In this document: positions 1-8,755 of the stretch, piece after piece
Layout of the letters: every line of letters begins with the position of its first letter
Numbering within the stretch: position 1 is the first letter of the stretch
Assembly: GCA_031555145.1 (NCBI GenBank)
Contig: JAVBUR010000040.1
Coordinates: 1-42,853, forward strand
DNA from: JAJDIA01 sp031555145
GTDB lineage: Bacteria > Bacteroidota > Bacteroidia > Bacteroidales > Tannerellaceae
Length of the DNA: 42,853 bases
Direction: 5' to 3'
Notes under the pieces: model-generated
What the model was told of the DNA's origin: nothing
Database searches by the model: none
The model's input: only the letters and a program-made list of their open reading frames with translations
Translations under genes and position numbers: made by a program

Positions 1-40
1 CGCTGACGCGGCGCATGATAATTGTTGTTATTCTAATTGA

Positions 41-100
41 CCGTGGGCTCGGCTTCGCCAGCACCCACGGCTACGAACACAATGCCCGTGACCGGGCATT
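41..100. repeat. Two adjacent palindromes, REP-like
   Basis: Two hairpins lie side by side. The first pairs CCGTGGG (41-47) with CCCACGG (64-70) and can extend inward by CT/AG. The second pairs AATGCCCG (81-88) with CGGGCATT (93-100) around a 4-base loop. Neither is followed by a T-run, so they do not look like simple intrinsic terminators. Paired GC-rich palindromes between genes are typical of REP-type elements mobilised by Y1/RAYT transposases. No transposase is in view, so the REP assignment is inference. Confidence 0.45.
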
Positions 101-188
101 CATCGTCGCGGCGAACACCCATTACTTTCAAATTTCGTTGAATATGAATGTTGTGTATCTTGTAACCAGGCGATCTTTCGGACGGTTT

Positions 189-204
189 TGTCCGGTTTCG
201 GACA
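189..204. promoter_or_regulatory. Perfect inverted repeat, candidate activator-binding site
   Basis: TGTCCG (189-194) and CGGACA (199-204) form a perfect 6-bp inverted repeat around GTTT. A further CGGAC half-site lies at 179-183, so that CGGAC/GTCCG/CGGAC recur at regular spacing. The palindrome lies about 47-62 bp upstream of the -24 element at 251, the usual place for an enhancer site of a sigma-54 activator. Binding by the regulator encoded at 8756-10117 is an inference from position and gene context. Confidence 0.5.
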
Positions 205-249
205 CATCAGCAAAATGGCAATTGATTTATTTTCAACCCATTGACATTT

Positions 250-265
250 CGGCACGCCTGTTGCA
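250..265 (+). promoter_or_regulatory. Sigma-54 (-24/-12) promoter of the ABC operon
   Basis: The sequence CGGCACGCCTGTTGCA matches the sigma-54 consensus TGGCAC-N5-TTGCA at all but the first base. The invariant GG (251-252) and GC (263-264) are separated by exactly 10 bp, the spacing sigma-54 requires. Transcription should start near 275-277, about 30 bases before the ATPase start codon. No TAnnTTTG housekeeping box was seen in this leader. The match, the spacing and the nearby sigma-54 activator gene support one another. Confidence 0.75.
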
Positions 266-304
266 GGTAAGGCAGCAAACATCAAACAAGATAAATTATA
301 GGAT

Positions 305-973
305 ATGGGAATCATAGAAATGGAGGGTATTAGCAAGAAATACCGTACGAAAGAAGTGGAAACACTTGCATTGGAGAATGTCAATCTGGAAGTAAAGGCT
401 GGCGAATTCCTGTCGGTTATGGGACCGTCGGGATGTGGAAAGAGTACGCTGCTCAACCTGATGGGGTTGCTCGATCTGCCGGATGAAGGAAACATACGGA
501 TCGCCGGTCAGGAGACTACCGGCATGAAAGACGGCGCCATGGCTGAGTTCCGTAATGAAACATTGGGATTTGTCTTCCAGAGTTTCCACCTGATCAACTC
601 GCTCAATGTGATTGAGAATGTGGAGATGCCCCTCCTCTATCGTTCATCGACAGAAAAAGAGCGGCGTGAAAAAGCGAAAGCCGTATTAGAAAAGGTCGGC
701 CTCTCCCACCGGATGAAACACTTCCCCAGCCAGCTCTCCGGCGGACAATGCCAACGTGTCGCCATCGCCCGTGCCCTGATCGGCAACCCGAAGATCATCC
801 TGGCCGACGAACCTACGGGTAACCTCGACAGCCGGATGGGTGCTGAGATCATGGACATACTGTTCGGCCTCAACCAGGAAGGCGCCACCATCGTCATGGT
901 TACCCACGACGAACGGATTGCCAAAGAGACCCAACGCATTGTTCGCTTCTTCGACGGAAGACGGATTGAATAG
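305..973 (+). CDS. ABC transporter ATP-binding protein (MacB/LolD type)
   Basis: This 222-residue cytoplasmic ATPase powers the permeases encoded directly downstream. It has Walker A (GPSGCGKST, residues 40-48), a Q-loop region (GFVFQSFHL), the signature LSGGQCQRVAIARAL, Walker B followed by DEPTGNLD, and the H-loop histidine in MVTHDE. Length and the TGNLD tail fit the MacB/LolD/FtsE group that drives FtsX-like permeases mechanically instead of moving substrate through the membrane. It is the first gene after the sigma-54 promoter and the only ATPase for six permeases, so it presumably serves all of them. ATG at 305 is preferred; an in-frame ATG at 320 is possible. The substrate is not readable from sequence, and no MacA-type adaptor or TolC is in view. 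Confidence 0.93.
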   Translation: MGIIEMEGISKKYRTKEVETLALENVNLEVKAGEFLSVMGPSGCGKSTLLNLMGLLDLPDEGNIRIAGQETTGMKDGAMAEFRNETLGFVFQSFHLINSLNVIENVEMPLLYRSSTEKERREKAKAVLEKVGLSHRMKHFPSQLSGGQCQRVAIARALIGNPKIILADEPTGNLDSRMGAEIMDILFGLNQEGATIVMVTHDERIAKETQRIVRFFDGRRIE

Positions 974-1025
974 AATGGGAGTAGTAAGTAGATCGTTGTT
1001 GGGAGTTAGTAGAATCACATTCATT

Positions 1026-2291
1026 ATGTATAAGATATATTTCAAACAGGCCCTTTATATACTGAAGAGCAATCCGTTGCTCAGTCTTATTTCCATTATA
1101 GGAACGGCATTGGCTATCTGCATGATCATGGTCATTATGATTCTGTATGAAGTCAATACGGCGGACATTACGCCGGAAGTAAACCGGAGCCGTTCGTATT
1201 ATGTGACGGTCATTGAATCGCTTAATAAGACGACAAAGCAACGATATTCCTATACATACCTCGGATACACATTCACCAAAGAGTGTCTGTATTCACTTAC
1301 ACAAGCGGAAACGGTTACCGCCACGATTCATGGCCATACCTCTTTTACTTCCACAATGGATCAGCAACAGGAGTATATGAGCAATGTGCTTTACACAGAT
1401 GTCACCTTTTGGAGTGCATACCAGTTTCATTTTGTGGATGGGCGCCCGTACAACGAAGCTGAATTCGCAAGCGGCCTCCGCAACATAGTGATCACAGAAA
1501 GCCTTGCCCGCAGGATGTTCGGTACGGAAAAAGCGGCCGGCAAACAACTGAAATTAAGTTATATCCCGTATACAATCAGCGGAGTAGTAAAGGATGTTTC
1601 AAAATTTGCAGATAAAGCGTATGCTGACATATGGCTTCCTTTTACCACCATGAAAAACATTCCGGATTGGAACGAAGGGGTCAATGGCGACATGCAATGT
1701 ACCATCATAGCAAAAGAAGGCGTAACCCGGAAAGGGTTGCAGGAAGAAATAGCCAACAAAATGGCGGTATTCAACTCCAAAACATCACAGGTTGAAGCCT
1801 TTATCAATGAGCAGCCGATGAGCCACGCTCAACTATGGCTAACAGGAGGAGGTACACACCAGGCTCCTAATATGCAAAACACCTTCTTCAGGTACGGATT
1901 CCTGATCCTTATGCTGCTACTGGTTCCCGCGCTCAATCTTTCCGGTATTATATTATCCCAAATGCAAAAACGGCTAGGAGAACTGGGCGTACGCAGGGCC
2001 TTTGGAGCCAAATCCAATCATCTGCTTTGGCAGGTTATAACCGAAAATGCCGTACAGACACTGATAGGCGGTTTTCTGGGATTAGTATTATCCTATTTGG
2101 GTTTGTATTTGCTTCGGAACTGGCTATTGACAACAACTATGGGAGTTGACAGCTTGACTGGCAGCATGTTCAGTATCACTGTATTCTTATACGCCTTTCT
2201 GTTCTGCATGGTGATGAACCTGCTGTCGGCCGGTATTCCGGCATGGAACGTCTCCCGTTCAAAAATTATAGATTCATTAAACACACTATAA
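1026..2291 (+). CDS. FtsX/MacB-type ABC permease, A1
   Basis: This 421-residue inner-membrane protein has the MacB fold: a short cytoplasmic start (MYKIYFKQA), one membrane helix at about 19-41, a roughly 240-residue periplasmic domain, then three helices near the C-terminus. The coupling motif GELGVRRAFGAK precedes the third helix and contacts the ATPase. It is the A partner of the first permease pair. The open frame extends upstream to 840 inside the ATPase gene, but homology with the two other A permeases fixes the start at ATG 1026. It is the most diverged A copy: Leu/Cys/Tyr replacements break the long N-terminal identity shared by A2 and A3. It probably forms a heterodimer with the next gene. 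Confidence 0.88.
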   Translation: MYKIYFKQALYILKSNPLLSLISIIGTALAICMIMVIMILYEVNTADITPEVNRSRSYYVTVIESLNKTTKQRYSYTYLGYTFTKECLYSLTQAETVTATIHGHTSFTSTMDQQQEYMSNVLYTDVTFWSAYQFHFVDGRPYNEAEFASGLRNIVITESLARRMFGTEKAAGKQLKLSYIPYTISGVVKDVSKFADKAYADIWLPFTTMKNIPDWNEGVNGDMQCTIIAKEGVTRKGLQEEIANKMAVFNSKTSQVEAFINEQPMSHAQLWLTGGGTHQAPNMQNTFFRYGFLILMLLLVPALNLSGIILSQMQKRLGELGVRRAFGAKSNHLLWQVITENAVQTLIGGFLGLVLSYLGLYLLRNWLLTTTMGVDSLTGSMFSITVFLYAFLFCMVMNLLSAGIPAWNVSRSKIIDSLNTL

Positions 2292-2296
2292 AAGTT

Positions 2297-3559
2297 ATGT
2301 GGACAACCGTAATCCGACAAATGTGGAACGAACGGAAAGGGAATAGCCTGATCTGGTTCGAATTAGTGATTGTGGCTGCTTTTATGTGGTACACTGTTGA
2401 TGCATTGTACATTGCGTATAAGAATTACACCCGACCGTTAGGCTTCGATATCAACCACACCTATCATATCTCACTCGCGGCAATAGATAAAGAGAGTGAA
2501 GCATACGATCAGGCGGCATCCGACGCTGAAACTCCCGGCGACTATTTCTTTACCATACTTGATCGTATCGGTCGGAATCCACAAGTGGAGGCCGTATGCT
2601 ATACCAGCAATAATCATTTTCATTATAAATGGAGTAACCAGTTCAGTACATTCAAAAATGATTCGCTGTCCCGGAATGGGTATGTACGGAATGTAAGTCC
2701 TTCCTATTTTCAGGTATTCAATGTACAATCTGCTAATGACAGGGATCGTGAGGAATTAGGAAAAGTATTGGAGAGAAACGAGATTGTGATTACCAACACT
2801 GTAGCCAATACTTTTTTTGGAAATACATCCAATGCTATGAGTAAGGAAATCCGATGCATTATCCAGAACGAAGACAGTGCCCTCTACAAGATCGGAGCCG
2901 TATGCGAAGCACAACGAACCAATGATTTCCGGGAATATGATTATGCATTTTACCGAAATATACCTGCCGACCAGTTAAGAAAGCATCTTGGAAGCCCGGC
3001 CTACATGAACATCTTCATCCGTATCAAGGCGAATAACGACAGTAAAGCCTTTCCGGAAAAATTCCGTAAAGAAATGCGCGAACAACTCCATGTGGGCAAT
3101 TGCTATCTGGCAAACATTACCCCCATGTCCGAATACAGGGAACAACAAATACGCGAGGGGCTGGATCAAATGCGTATGAACAGTTCTGTCATTGGCTTCT
3201 TTCTGCTAAATGTGCTATTAGGGGTAGTCGGCACCTTCTGGCTTCGCACCCAACGAAAACAAGGTGAAATCGGTCTCCGGTTGGCAGTCGGATCGTCGCA
3301 ATCAGGCATTGCCCGGTTACTTTTCCTGGAGGGAAACATCTTACTATTGGCCGCTTTTATTCCTGCCACCTTGATCTTCATCAACCTGCAATATGCCGGC
3401 GTCATAGAGAGTGTATACGGATTACCGTTTATCCCTCGTTTTCTGACAGGTATGATCATTACTTATTTGTTATTGGCCGGTATGATGGGGGTTGGCATAT
3501 CCTTCCCGGCATGGCGGGCGGTAAAAATTAGTCCGGTAAAGGCATTACATTACGAATAA
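2297..3559 (+). CDS. FtsX/MacB-type ABC permease, B1
   Basis: This 420-residue inner-membrane protein starts five bases after A1 ends. It has one N-terminal helix (about 17-38), a large periplasmic domain and three C-terminal helices. The motif GEIGLRLAVGSS is the ATPase-contact region. The N-terminal WNERK motif is shared with B2 and B3, which sets the start at ATG 2297 although the frame is open from 2243. Pairing one A-type with one B-type protein suggests an obligate heterodimer. It is clearly more distant from B2 and B3 than those are from each other, so this pair is the older branch of the triplication. Confidence 0.87.
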   Translation: MWTTVIRQMWNERKGNSLIWFELVIVAAFMWYTVDALYIAYKNYTRPLGFDINHTYHISLAAIDKESEAYDQAASDAETPGDYFFTILDRIGRNPQVEAVCYTSNNHFHYKWSNQFSTFKNDSLSRNGYVRNVSPSYFQVFNVQSANDRDREELGKVLERNEIVITNTVANTFFGNTSNAMSKEIRCIIQNEDSALYKIGAVCEAQRTNDFREYDYAFYRNIPADQLRKHLGSPAYMNIFIRIKANNDSKAFPEKFRKEMREQLHVGNCYLANITPMSEYREQQIREGLDQMRMNSSVIGFFLLNVLLGVVGTFWLRTQRKQGEIGLRLAVGSSQSGIARLLFLEGNILLLAAFIPATLIFINLQYAGVIESVYGLPFIPRFLTGMIITYLLLAGMMGVGISFPAWRAVKISPVKALHYE

Positions 3560-3575
3560 GAATAAACAAACAGGT

Positions 3576-4847
3576 ATGTACAAAATATATTTCAAACAAG
3601 CCATCCAGATGCTGAAACAAAACAAGTTTATCAGCATCGTAGCTATCATCGGTACGGCGTTAGCCATTATGATGATCATGGCTATCCTGGTATCCGAAGA
3701 AGTGAAAACGATCAGTGTAGCGCCGGAGGTGAACCGCGACCGGACGTATTACGTCAGTTATCAGGCCGTAAGGGATACCACCAGTGGCATGATGGTGAGT
3801 GGATTCGTCGATTATGATATCATACGCAAATACCTGGCGGAACTGAAAACACCCGAATGTGTATCGGCTGTTAATATGTATGATACACGAACCACCAAAC
3901 TAATCAACACGGAAGGTTCGAATACCTATGTCAATGCCATTGTGCGGATCACTGACGCGAATTACTGGAAGATAATGGCGTTCAATTTTATCGAAGGGAA
4001 ACCATTCGTTCAGGAAGAATTTGACTCCGGCATTCCGGTAGCTGTTATCAGCCAAAACATGGAACGAACGCTATTCAAAGGAGAGAAAGCGCTTGGACAA
4101 ATCATCTTGGTGGAGTTCAAGCCCTACCGGGTCATTGGTATCGTAAAGGATGTCTCACCGGTTTTCAGAATGGCATACGGCCAGGTATGGATCACATATA
4201 CCTCACAGAAAAAGTTTGAACATTCGGGATACCATGTCATGTTGCTAGCACGCAGCAACAATGACTACCCGGCCATGTATGAAGAGGTTCGGAATGTAGA
4301 GAAGAGGTATCATGCCGACAAGAATCCCTGGACCATGTATCTGCGCGGGCCTGAAAATCATCGCATCTACCAGATGGATGTTCGGGCGGGCAATGCCAAT
4401 TCCGTAGCCAAAGGAATCAAGACACAGAACAGGAAGATGGTGTTCATCCTGCTGATACTGCTGCTGATACCGGCCATCAACCTGTCGGGATTCAGTCTTT
4501 CACGTATCAAACGGCGTACCGCTGAAATCGGAGTCCGGAAAGCGTTCGGAGCCAAGCGGTACATCATCCTGATACAGGTGCTTTGTGAAAACCTGATCAC
4601 TTCGCTGATCGGGGGTATGATCGGGCTACTTTTCTCTTATTTGGTGATCTTCCAGATGCGGAGATGGTTGCTCGGAGTCCCGACTGGTAGTGATATTCCT
4701 GGCAGCACGCTTATTTCCCTGCCCGTTTTTATTGCCGTATTCGTCGTATGCCTGCTAATCAACCTGCTCTCTGCCGGTATACCGGCCTACCGGGCTTCCC
4801 AGATGAAAATAATCGATTCACTCAATCAAAACGATAAACAATCATGA
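3576..4847 (+). CDS. FtsX/MacB-type ABC permease, A2
   Basis: This 423-residue permease has the same plan as A1: helix at about 19-41, periplasmic MacB-type domain, and three C-terminal helices with coupling motif AEIGVRKAFGAK. Its first 50 or so residues are almost identical to A3, including FISIVAIIGTALAIMMIMAI, whereas the periplasmic domains differ more. That pattern suggests diversification of the part that meets substrate or partner. Its last four bases (ATGA) overlap the start of B2, a translational-coupling arrangement that should keep the two partners at equal dose. It begins 16 bases after B1. Confidence 0.88.
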   Translation: MYKIYFKQAIQMLKQNKFISIVAIIGTALAIMMIMAILVSEEVKTISVAPEVNRDRTYYVSYQAVRDTTSGMMVSGFVDYDIIRKYLAELKTPECVSAVNMYDTRTTKLINTEGSNTYVNAIVRITDANYWKIMAFNFIEGKPFVQEEFDSGIPVAVISQNMERTLFKGEKALGQIILVEFKPYRVIGIVKDVSPVFRMAYGQVWITYTSQKKFEHSGYHVMLLARSNNDYPAMYEEVRNVEKRYHADKNPWTMYLRGPENHRIYQMDVRAGNANSVAKGIKTQNRKMVFILLILLLIPAINLSGFSLSRIKRRTAEIGVRKAFGAKRYIILIQVLCENLITSLIGGMIGLLFSYLVIFQMRRWLLGVPTGSDIPGSTLISLPVFIAVFVVCLLINLLSAGIPAYRASQMKIIDSLNQNDKQS

Positions 4848-6106
4848 TACGCCATATCCTCACCATTATCTGGAACGAACGGAAAACGAATGCCTGGATC
4901 GTTGTCGAATACACCCTTGTCTTCTGTATCCTATGGTTTTGTTGCGACTATCTGTACTTTATAGGGAAATCCTATATCGAGCCGTTGGGGTTTGATATCG
5001 AACATACCTATGCCATTGAGATGGGTGAGAAGGATCAGGAAGGAGATCCCAGTACGAAAGAAGACATATATGCAGATGCTATCACGTTAATGGAACGTGT
5101 CAAACGTTATCCGGGTGTCGAAAGTGTCAGTTTCAGTTCTTCTTCCGTACCCTATTTCCTGAGCTGGAGCGGTAACGGGTATATCGTCAATTCGGATTCC
5201 ACCTGGCAAACCATACAGCTACGAAGAGTAACACCGGGTTACTTTGACGTATTCAGGATAAAGATGGTATCAGGACGTGCCTTCACACCCGAAAACAGCA
5301 ATGATAATACGATACTGATCAGTCCGGACAGAAATAACATGTTTGGTAAAGACAAAAACACCATCCATGCCATATCAGATGTACGTACGCTCCGTACAGC
5401 AGAAGAAGGTGATGATACATATACGGTTACCGGTATCACTGATAAAATGAAAAGGGCATTTTACGAACCATACGAAATCAGTATATTTCAGCCACTAAGC
5501 AGAGATATGTACAACCCGTCATGGAATGAAATCACCATCCGGGTACGTCCGGAAGCCGACAAGAACTTCGCCGAACAATTTACACGCGACATGCGCGAAC
5601 AATTGATGATCGGGTCTTATTTCCTCACCTCCATAACATCCTTGGAGGAGATACGGGATTCCGCCGCCGAATGGAGTGGCATCTGGGCGAACCTGAACAG
5701 CATCTATTCTATCACCGCATTCCTGATCATCAATATCTTCCTCGGTATTATCGGCACCTTCTGGTATCGGACACAGGCACGGCGCAGTGAGATCGGGTTA
5801 CGTATTGCACTGGGGGCCACCAAACGGCAAATCAAGACAATACTCTGTACAGAAACACTGCTATTGTTACTCCTATCCAGCATTATCGGTATCAACATCT
5901 GTCTGAACATCAACCAGACCGACCTGCTGAAAACACTGGGGATCCCGGCAGCCGACAGCGTAGCGGCAGGCAGCGGCATCGAACAATACTTCATCAACTT
6001 TGCCCTCACCTTCGGTTTCCTTGCCCTGGTTTCCCTGGCTGCCGTATGGTACCCGGCACGACAGGCGGCAAATATTCCGCCGGTAGAGGCATTACGAGAA
6101 GAATAA
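4844..6106 (+). CDS. FtsX/MacB-type ABC permease, B2
   Basis: This 420-residue partner of A2 starts in the ATGA overlap with it. It begins MIRHILTIIWNERK, then has one helix (about 17-38), a periplasmic domain and a three-helix C-terminus with SEIGLRIALGATK as the ATPase-contact motif. The C-terminal block ends in the common PARQAANIPPVEAL tail. It is strongly similar to B3 at both DNA and protein level, with a repeat period of about 2.57 kb. The function follows the MacB family (ATP-driven periplasmic conformational work); substrate unknown. Confidence 0.88.
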   Translation: MIRHILTIIWNERKTNAWIVVEYTLVFCILWFCCDYLYFIGKSYIEPLGFDIEHTYAIEMGEKDQEGDPSTKEDIYADAITLMERVKRYPGVESVSFSSSSVPYFLSWSGNGYIVNSDSTWQTIQLRRVTPGYFDVFRIKMVSGRAFTPENSNDNTILISPDRNNMFGKDKNTIHAISDVRTLRTAEEGDDTYTVTGITDKMKRAFYEPYEISIFQPLSRDMYNPSWNEITIRVRPEADKNFAEQFTRDMREQLMIGSYFLTSITSLEEIRDSAAEWSGIWANLNSIYSITAFLIINIFLGIIGTFWYRTQARRSEIGLRIALGATKRQIKTILCTETLLLLLLSSIIGINICLNINQTDLLKTLGIPAADSVAAGSGIEQYFINFALTFGFLALVSLAAVWYPARQAANIPPVEALREE

Positions 6107-6149
6107 GGAGAGTATGCATTAGTACAGGTAAGAGACACTATTGTTAGCT

Positions 6150-7424
6150 ATGTATAAGATCTATTTCAAACAAGCTATCCAGATGCTGAAGCAGAACAAG
6201 TTCATCAGCATCGTAGCGATCATCGGCACGGCATTGGCCATTATGATGATCATGGCGATACTGGTATCCGAAGAAGTGAAGACGATCAGTGTGGCACCGG
6301 AAATCAACCGTGACCGGACGTTTTATATCCATTATCAGACAGAGCGGGATACGAGCGGCCTCAATCATACTTCAAATTCCGGTTACCTCACTTACAATGT
6401 AGTACGACACTATCTGTCAAACCTGAAAACACCCGAACAGGTATCTGCCATAAGCTCCGAAATATGCCTCACAAACCGAGAAGGGATGAGCGAATATGTC
6501 AATACAGTGGTACGCCAGATCGATGCCTCTTATTGGAAGATACTCGCCTTTACATTTATTGAAGGAAGACCTTTCAGTCAGGAAGAGTTCGAATCAGGCC
6601 TACAGGTTGCCGTGATCAATCAAAGTACCGCCCAACAGTTATTCAAAGGCGAGCAGGCAATCGGACAAACCATCCTGATCGAATTCAAGCCCTATCGGGT
6701 AGTCGGCATTGTTAGAGATGTATCGTCTGTCTTTACAATGGCTCACGGAGATATATGGATCGCCTATACCTCACAACAAAACAATGAATCCAGGAATGCG
6801 TCTATATTCAACCTGATGTTGCTGGCACGAAACACGGATGATTACCCGGCCATCAGTGAAGAAATACGCAAAATGGAAAAGAAATACCAGACAGACAACA
6901 CGGCTAAAACCCTCGAACTGATGGGACCGATAAGCCATCGTACCTATCGGATGAATATTCGAGGGGGCACGGCTGAGAGCATCGCCAAAGAGGTTCAAAT
7001 ACAAAACCGCAAACTGTTATTTATATTGTTGGTCCTGTTGTTGATCCCTGCCATCAACCTGTCAGGCTTCAGCCTGTCGCGCATCAAACGGCGCACGGCG
7101 GAGATTGGTGTCCGGAAAGCGTTCGGTGCCAAACAGTATGTCATCCTGTTCCAGGTACTTTGCGAGAATCTGGTAACCTCTCTAATCGGCGGTGTGATCG
7201 GGCTTCCGCTCTCGTATGTAGTGGTATTCATGATGCGTGACTGGTTACTGAATCTACCCGACGATAGTGTGATCCCAGTCAGCACACTGGTTTCGCTACC
7301 GGTATTACTGGCTGTATTCACCATATGCCTGCTGATTAATCTGTTGTCTGCCGGCATCCCGGCCTACCGGGCTTCATGCATGAAAATAGTCGACTCCATC
7401 AATCAAAACGATAAGCAAGCATGA
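6150..7424 (+). CDS. FtsX/MacB-type ABC permease, A3
   Basis: This 424-residue permease is nearly a copy of A2 in the N-terminal helix region and in the C-terminal membrane block (AEIGVRKAFGAKQ), but its periplasmic domain has drifted. A TTG codon at 6141 is in frame, but ATG 6150 aligns with the MYKIYFKQA start of A1 and A2 and is used here. A 43-base gap after B2 is the longest within the operon; no convincing promoter or terminator was seen in it. The stop overlaps the start of B3 by four bases (ATGA). Confidence 0.88.
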   Translation: MYKIYFKQAIQMLKQNKFISIVAIIGTALAIMMIMAILVSEEVKTISVAPEINRDRTFYIHYQTERDTSGLNHTSNSGYLTYNVVRHYLSNLKTPEQVSAISSEICLTNREGMSEYVNTVVRQIDASYWKILAFTFIEGRPFSQEEFESGLQVAVINQSTAQQLFKGEQAIGQTILIEFKPYRVVGIVRDVSSVFTMAHGDIWIAYTSQQNNESRNASIFNLMLLARNTDDYPAISEEIRKMEKKYQTDNTAKTLELMGPISHRTYRMNIRGGTAESIAKEVQIQNRKLLFILLVLLLIPAINLSGFSLSRIKRRTAEIGVRKAFGAKQYVILFQVLCENLVTSLIGGVIGLPLSYVVVFMMRDWLLNLPDDSVIPVSTLVSLPVLLAVFTICLLINLLSAGIPAYRASCMKIVDSINQNDKQA

Positions 7425-8689
7425 TACGACATATCCTTACCATTATCTGGAACGAACGAAAAGCCAATAGCTGGATCGTGATAGAGTACACCTTTGTCTT
7501 TTGCATCCTGTGGTTCTGCTGCGACTACTTGTACTTCATCGGCAAATCATACATGGAGCCACTGGGTTTCAACATTGAACATACTTATCGCATCCAAATG
7601 AAAGAAAGAGACGGCGACAGGGATGCCCGAAAGCAAGAAGACACGTATGCCCATATCCGGCTCTTTCTGGAACGGGTCAAACGCCACCCGGCCATTGAAG
7701 GTGTCAGTATAAGCCAATCGGCGGCACCCTATCTCGGCAGTTTCTCCAGTACCGGTTTTAAAATCAATACGGACTCTGTCTGGCCAACCATACAACAACG
7801 AATGGTTACACCGGATTTTTTCGATGTATTTAAGATCAAGCTACAATCCGGACGCGCCTTTAACGAACAAGAAGACTGGAATAGTATTGTCGCCCTGATA
7901 GCCCCGAACAGGCATCAACGATTTGGAGCAAGAGGAGAACCCGGAATACCGGTTACGGAAGTACGCACAGTCTCCAAAGATTATGAAGAAGGTAAGCAGT
8001 TCCATTCGGTGATTGGTATCACTGCCCCTATAAAAACGACGTTCTATGACCCGTATCGTTGTTGTGTATTTCTACCGATGAACCTGACATATTCCGACCT
8101 GCGCTGGGCGGAAATCATTGTCCGTGTACGACCGAAAGCTGATCGGAACTTTGTCGAACAGTTCACCCGCGACATGCGTGAACAATTGATGATCGGCCCG
8201 TATTTCCTGACAACTGTTACCCCATTAACCAAATTGCGTGATAGCTTCATGAAAGGGCAAGGTATAACATCCAGCCTGAACAGCATCTACTCCATCACCG
8301 CCTTCCTGATCATCAATATCTTCCTCGGCATTATCGGTACCTTTTGGTATCGGACACAGGCACGACGGAGTGAAATCGGACTTCGCATCGCCATGGGTGC
8401 CAGCCGGCGACAGATCGAAACAATGCTATTCGCCGAGACACTACTGCTATTATTCATCGCCAGTGTGATAGGTCTCAACATCTGCCTCAATATCAATCAG
8501 ACTGACTTGTTGCAGGCACTCGGCATCCCTCAATCCGACCATGCACAGGCCGGTATTGGTATCGAACATTACTTTATCAACTACACACTGACCTTCGGTT
8601 TCCTGGCCATCATTTCCCTGGCAGCCGTATGGTATCCGGCACGGCAGGCGGCAAGTATACCACCGGTAGAAGCATTGCAGGAAGAATAA
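7421..8689 (+). CDS. FtsX/MacB-type ABC permease, B3
   Basis: This 422-residue last permease of the operon is translationally coupled to A3 by an ATGA overlap. It begins MIRHILTIIWNERKANSW, has a single N-terminal helix, a periplasmic domain and three C-terminal helices with SEIGLRIAMGASRR as coupling motif. It matches B2 throughout, most closely in the membrane parts. The operon probably ends here or reads on into the response regulator 66 bases later; no clear terminator was seen between them. Confidence 0.88.
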   Translation: MIRHILTIIWNERKANSWIVIEYTFVFCILWFCCDYLYFIGKSYMEPLGFNIEHTYRIQMKERDGDRDARKQEDTYAHIRLFLERVKRHPAIEGVSISQSAAPYLGSFSSTGFKINTDSVWPTIQQRMVTPDFFDVFKIKLQSGRAFNEQEDWNSIVALIAPNRHQRFGARGEPGIPVTEVRTVSKDYEEGKQFHSVIGITAPIKTTFYDPYRCCVFLPMNLTYSDLRWAEIIVRVRPKADRNFVEQFTRDMREQLMIGPYFLTTVTPLTKLRDSFMKGQGITSSLNSIYSITAFLIINIFLGIIGTFWYRTQARRSEIGLRIAMGASRRQIETMLFAETLLLLFIASVIGLNICLNINQTDLLQALGIPQSDHAQAGIGIEHYFINYTLTFGFLAIISLAAVWYPARQAASIPPVEALQEE

Positions 8690-8755
8690 ATACCAAATAA
8701 CACAACCCTATTCAATAAAATCTTTATTTTTACATGTTCAAGAAGTGAATGCCCC

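Larger units (their letters stand above)
3576..8689 (+). repeat. Tandem duplication of an A-B permease pair (~2.57 kb unit)
   Basis: Units 3576-6106 and 6150-8689 are a direct duplication. Starts of the A genes are 2574 bases apart and starts of the B genes 2577 bases apart. Long stretches of near-identical DNA cover the start of A, the start of B (around 4849 and 7426) and the membrane-helix block of B (around 5697 and 8277). The periplasmic-domain segments match less well. Unit 1026-3559 is an older, more diverged copy of the same arrangement. Confidence 0.85.

Noticed and set aside
15..317. 100-residue plus-strand open frame before the ATPase
   Set aside because: It runs through two palindromes and the sigma-54 promoter, has no recognisable domain and overlaps the ATPase start; taken as non-coding.
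840..1025. Upstream extension of permease A1 into the ATPase gene
   Set aside because: The extra 62 residues are out-of-frame ATPase codons; A2 and A3 start at the residue matching ATG 1026.
8690..8755. Promoter or terminator between permease B3 and the response regulator
   Set aside because: AT-rich, but neither an exact TAnnTTTG box, a sigma-54 element nor a stable stem was found.
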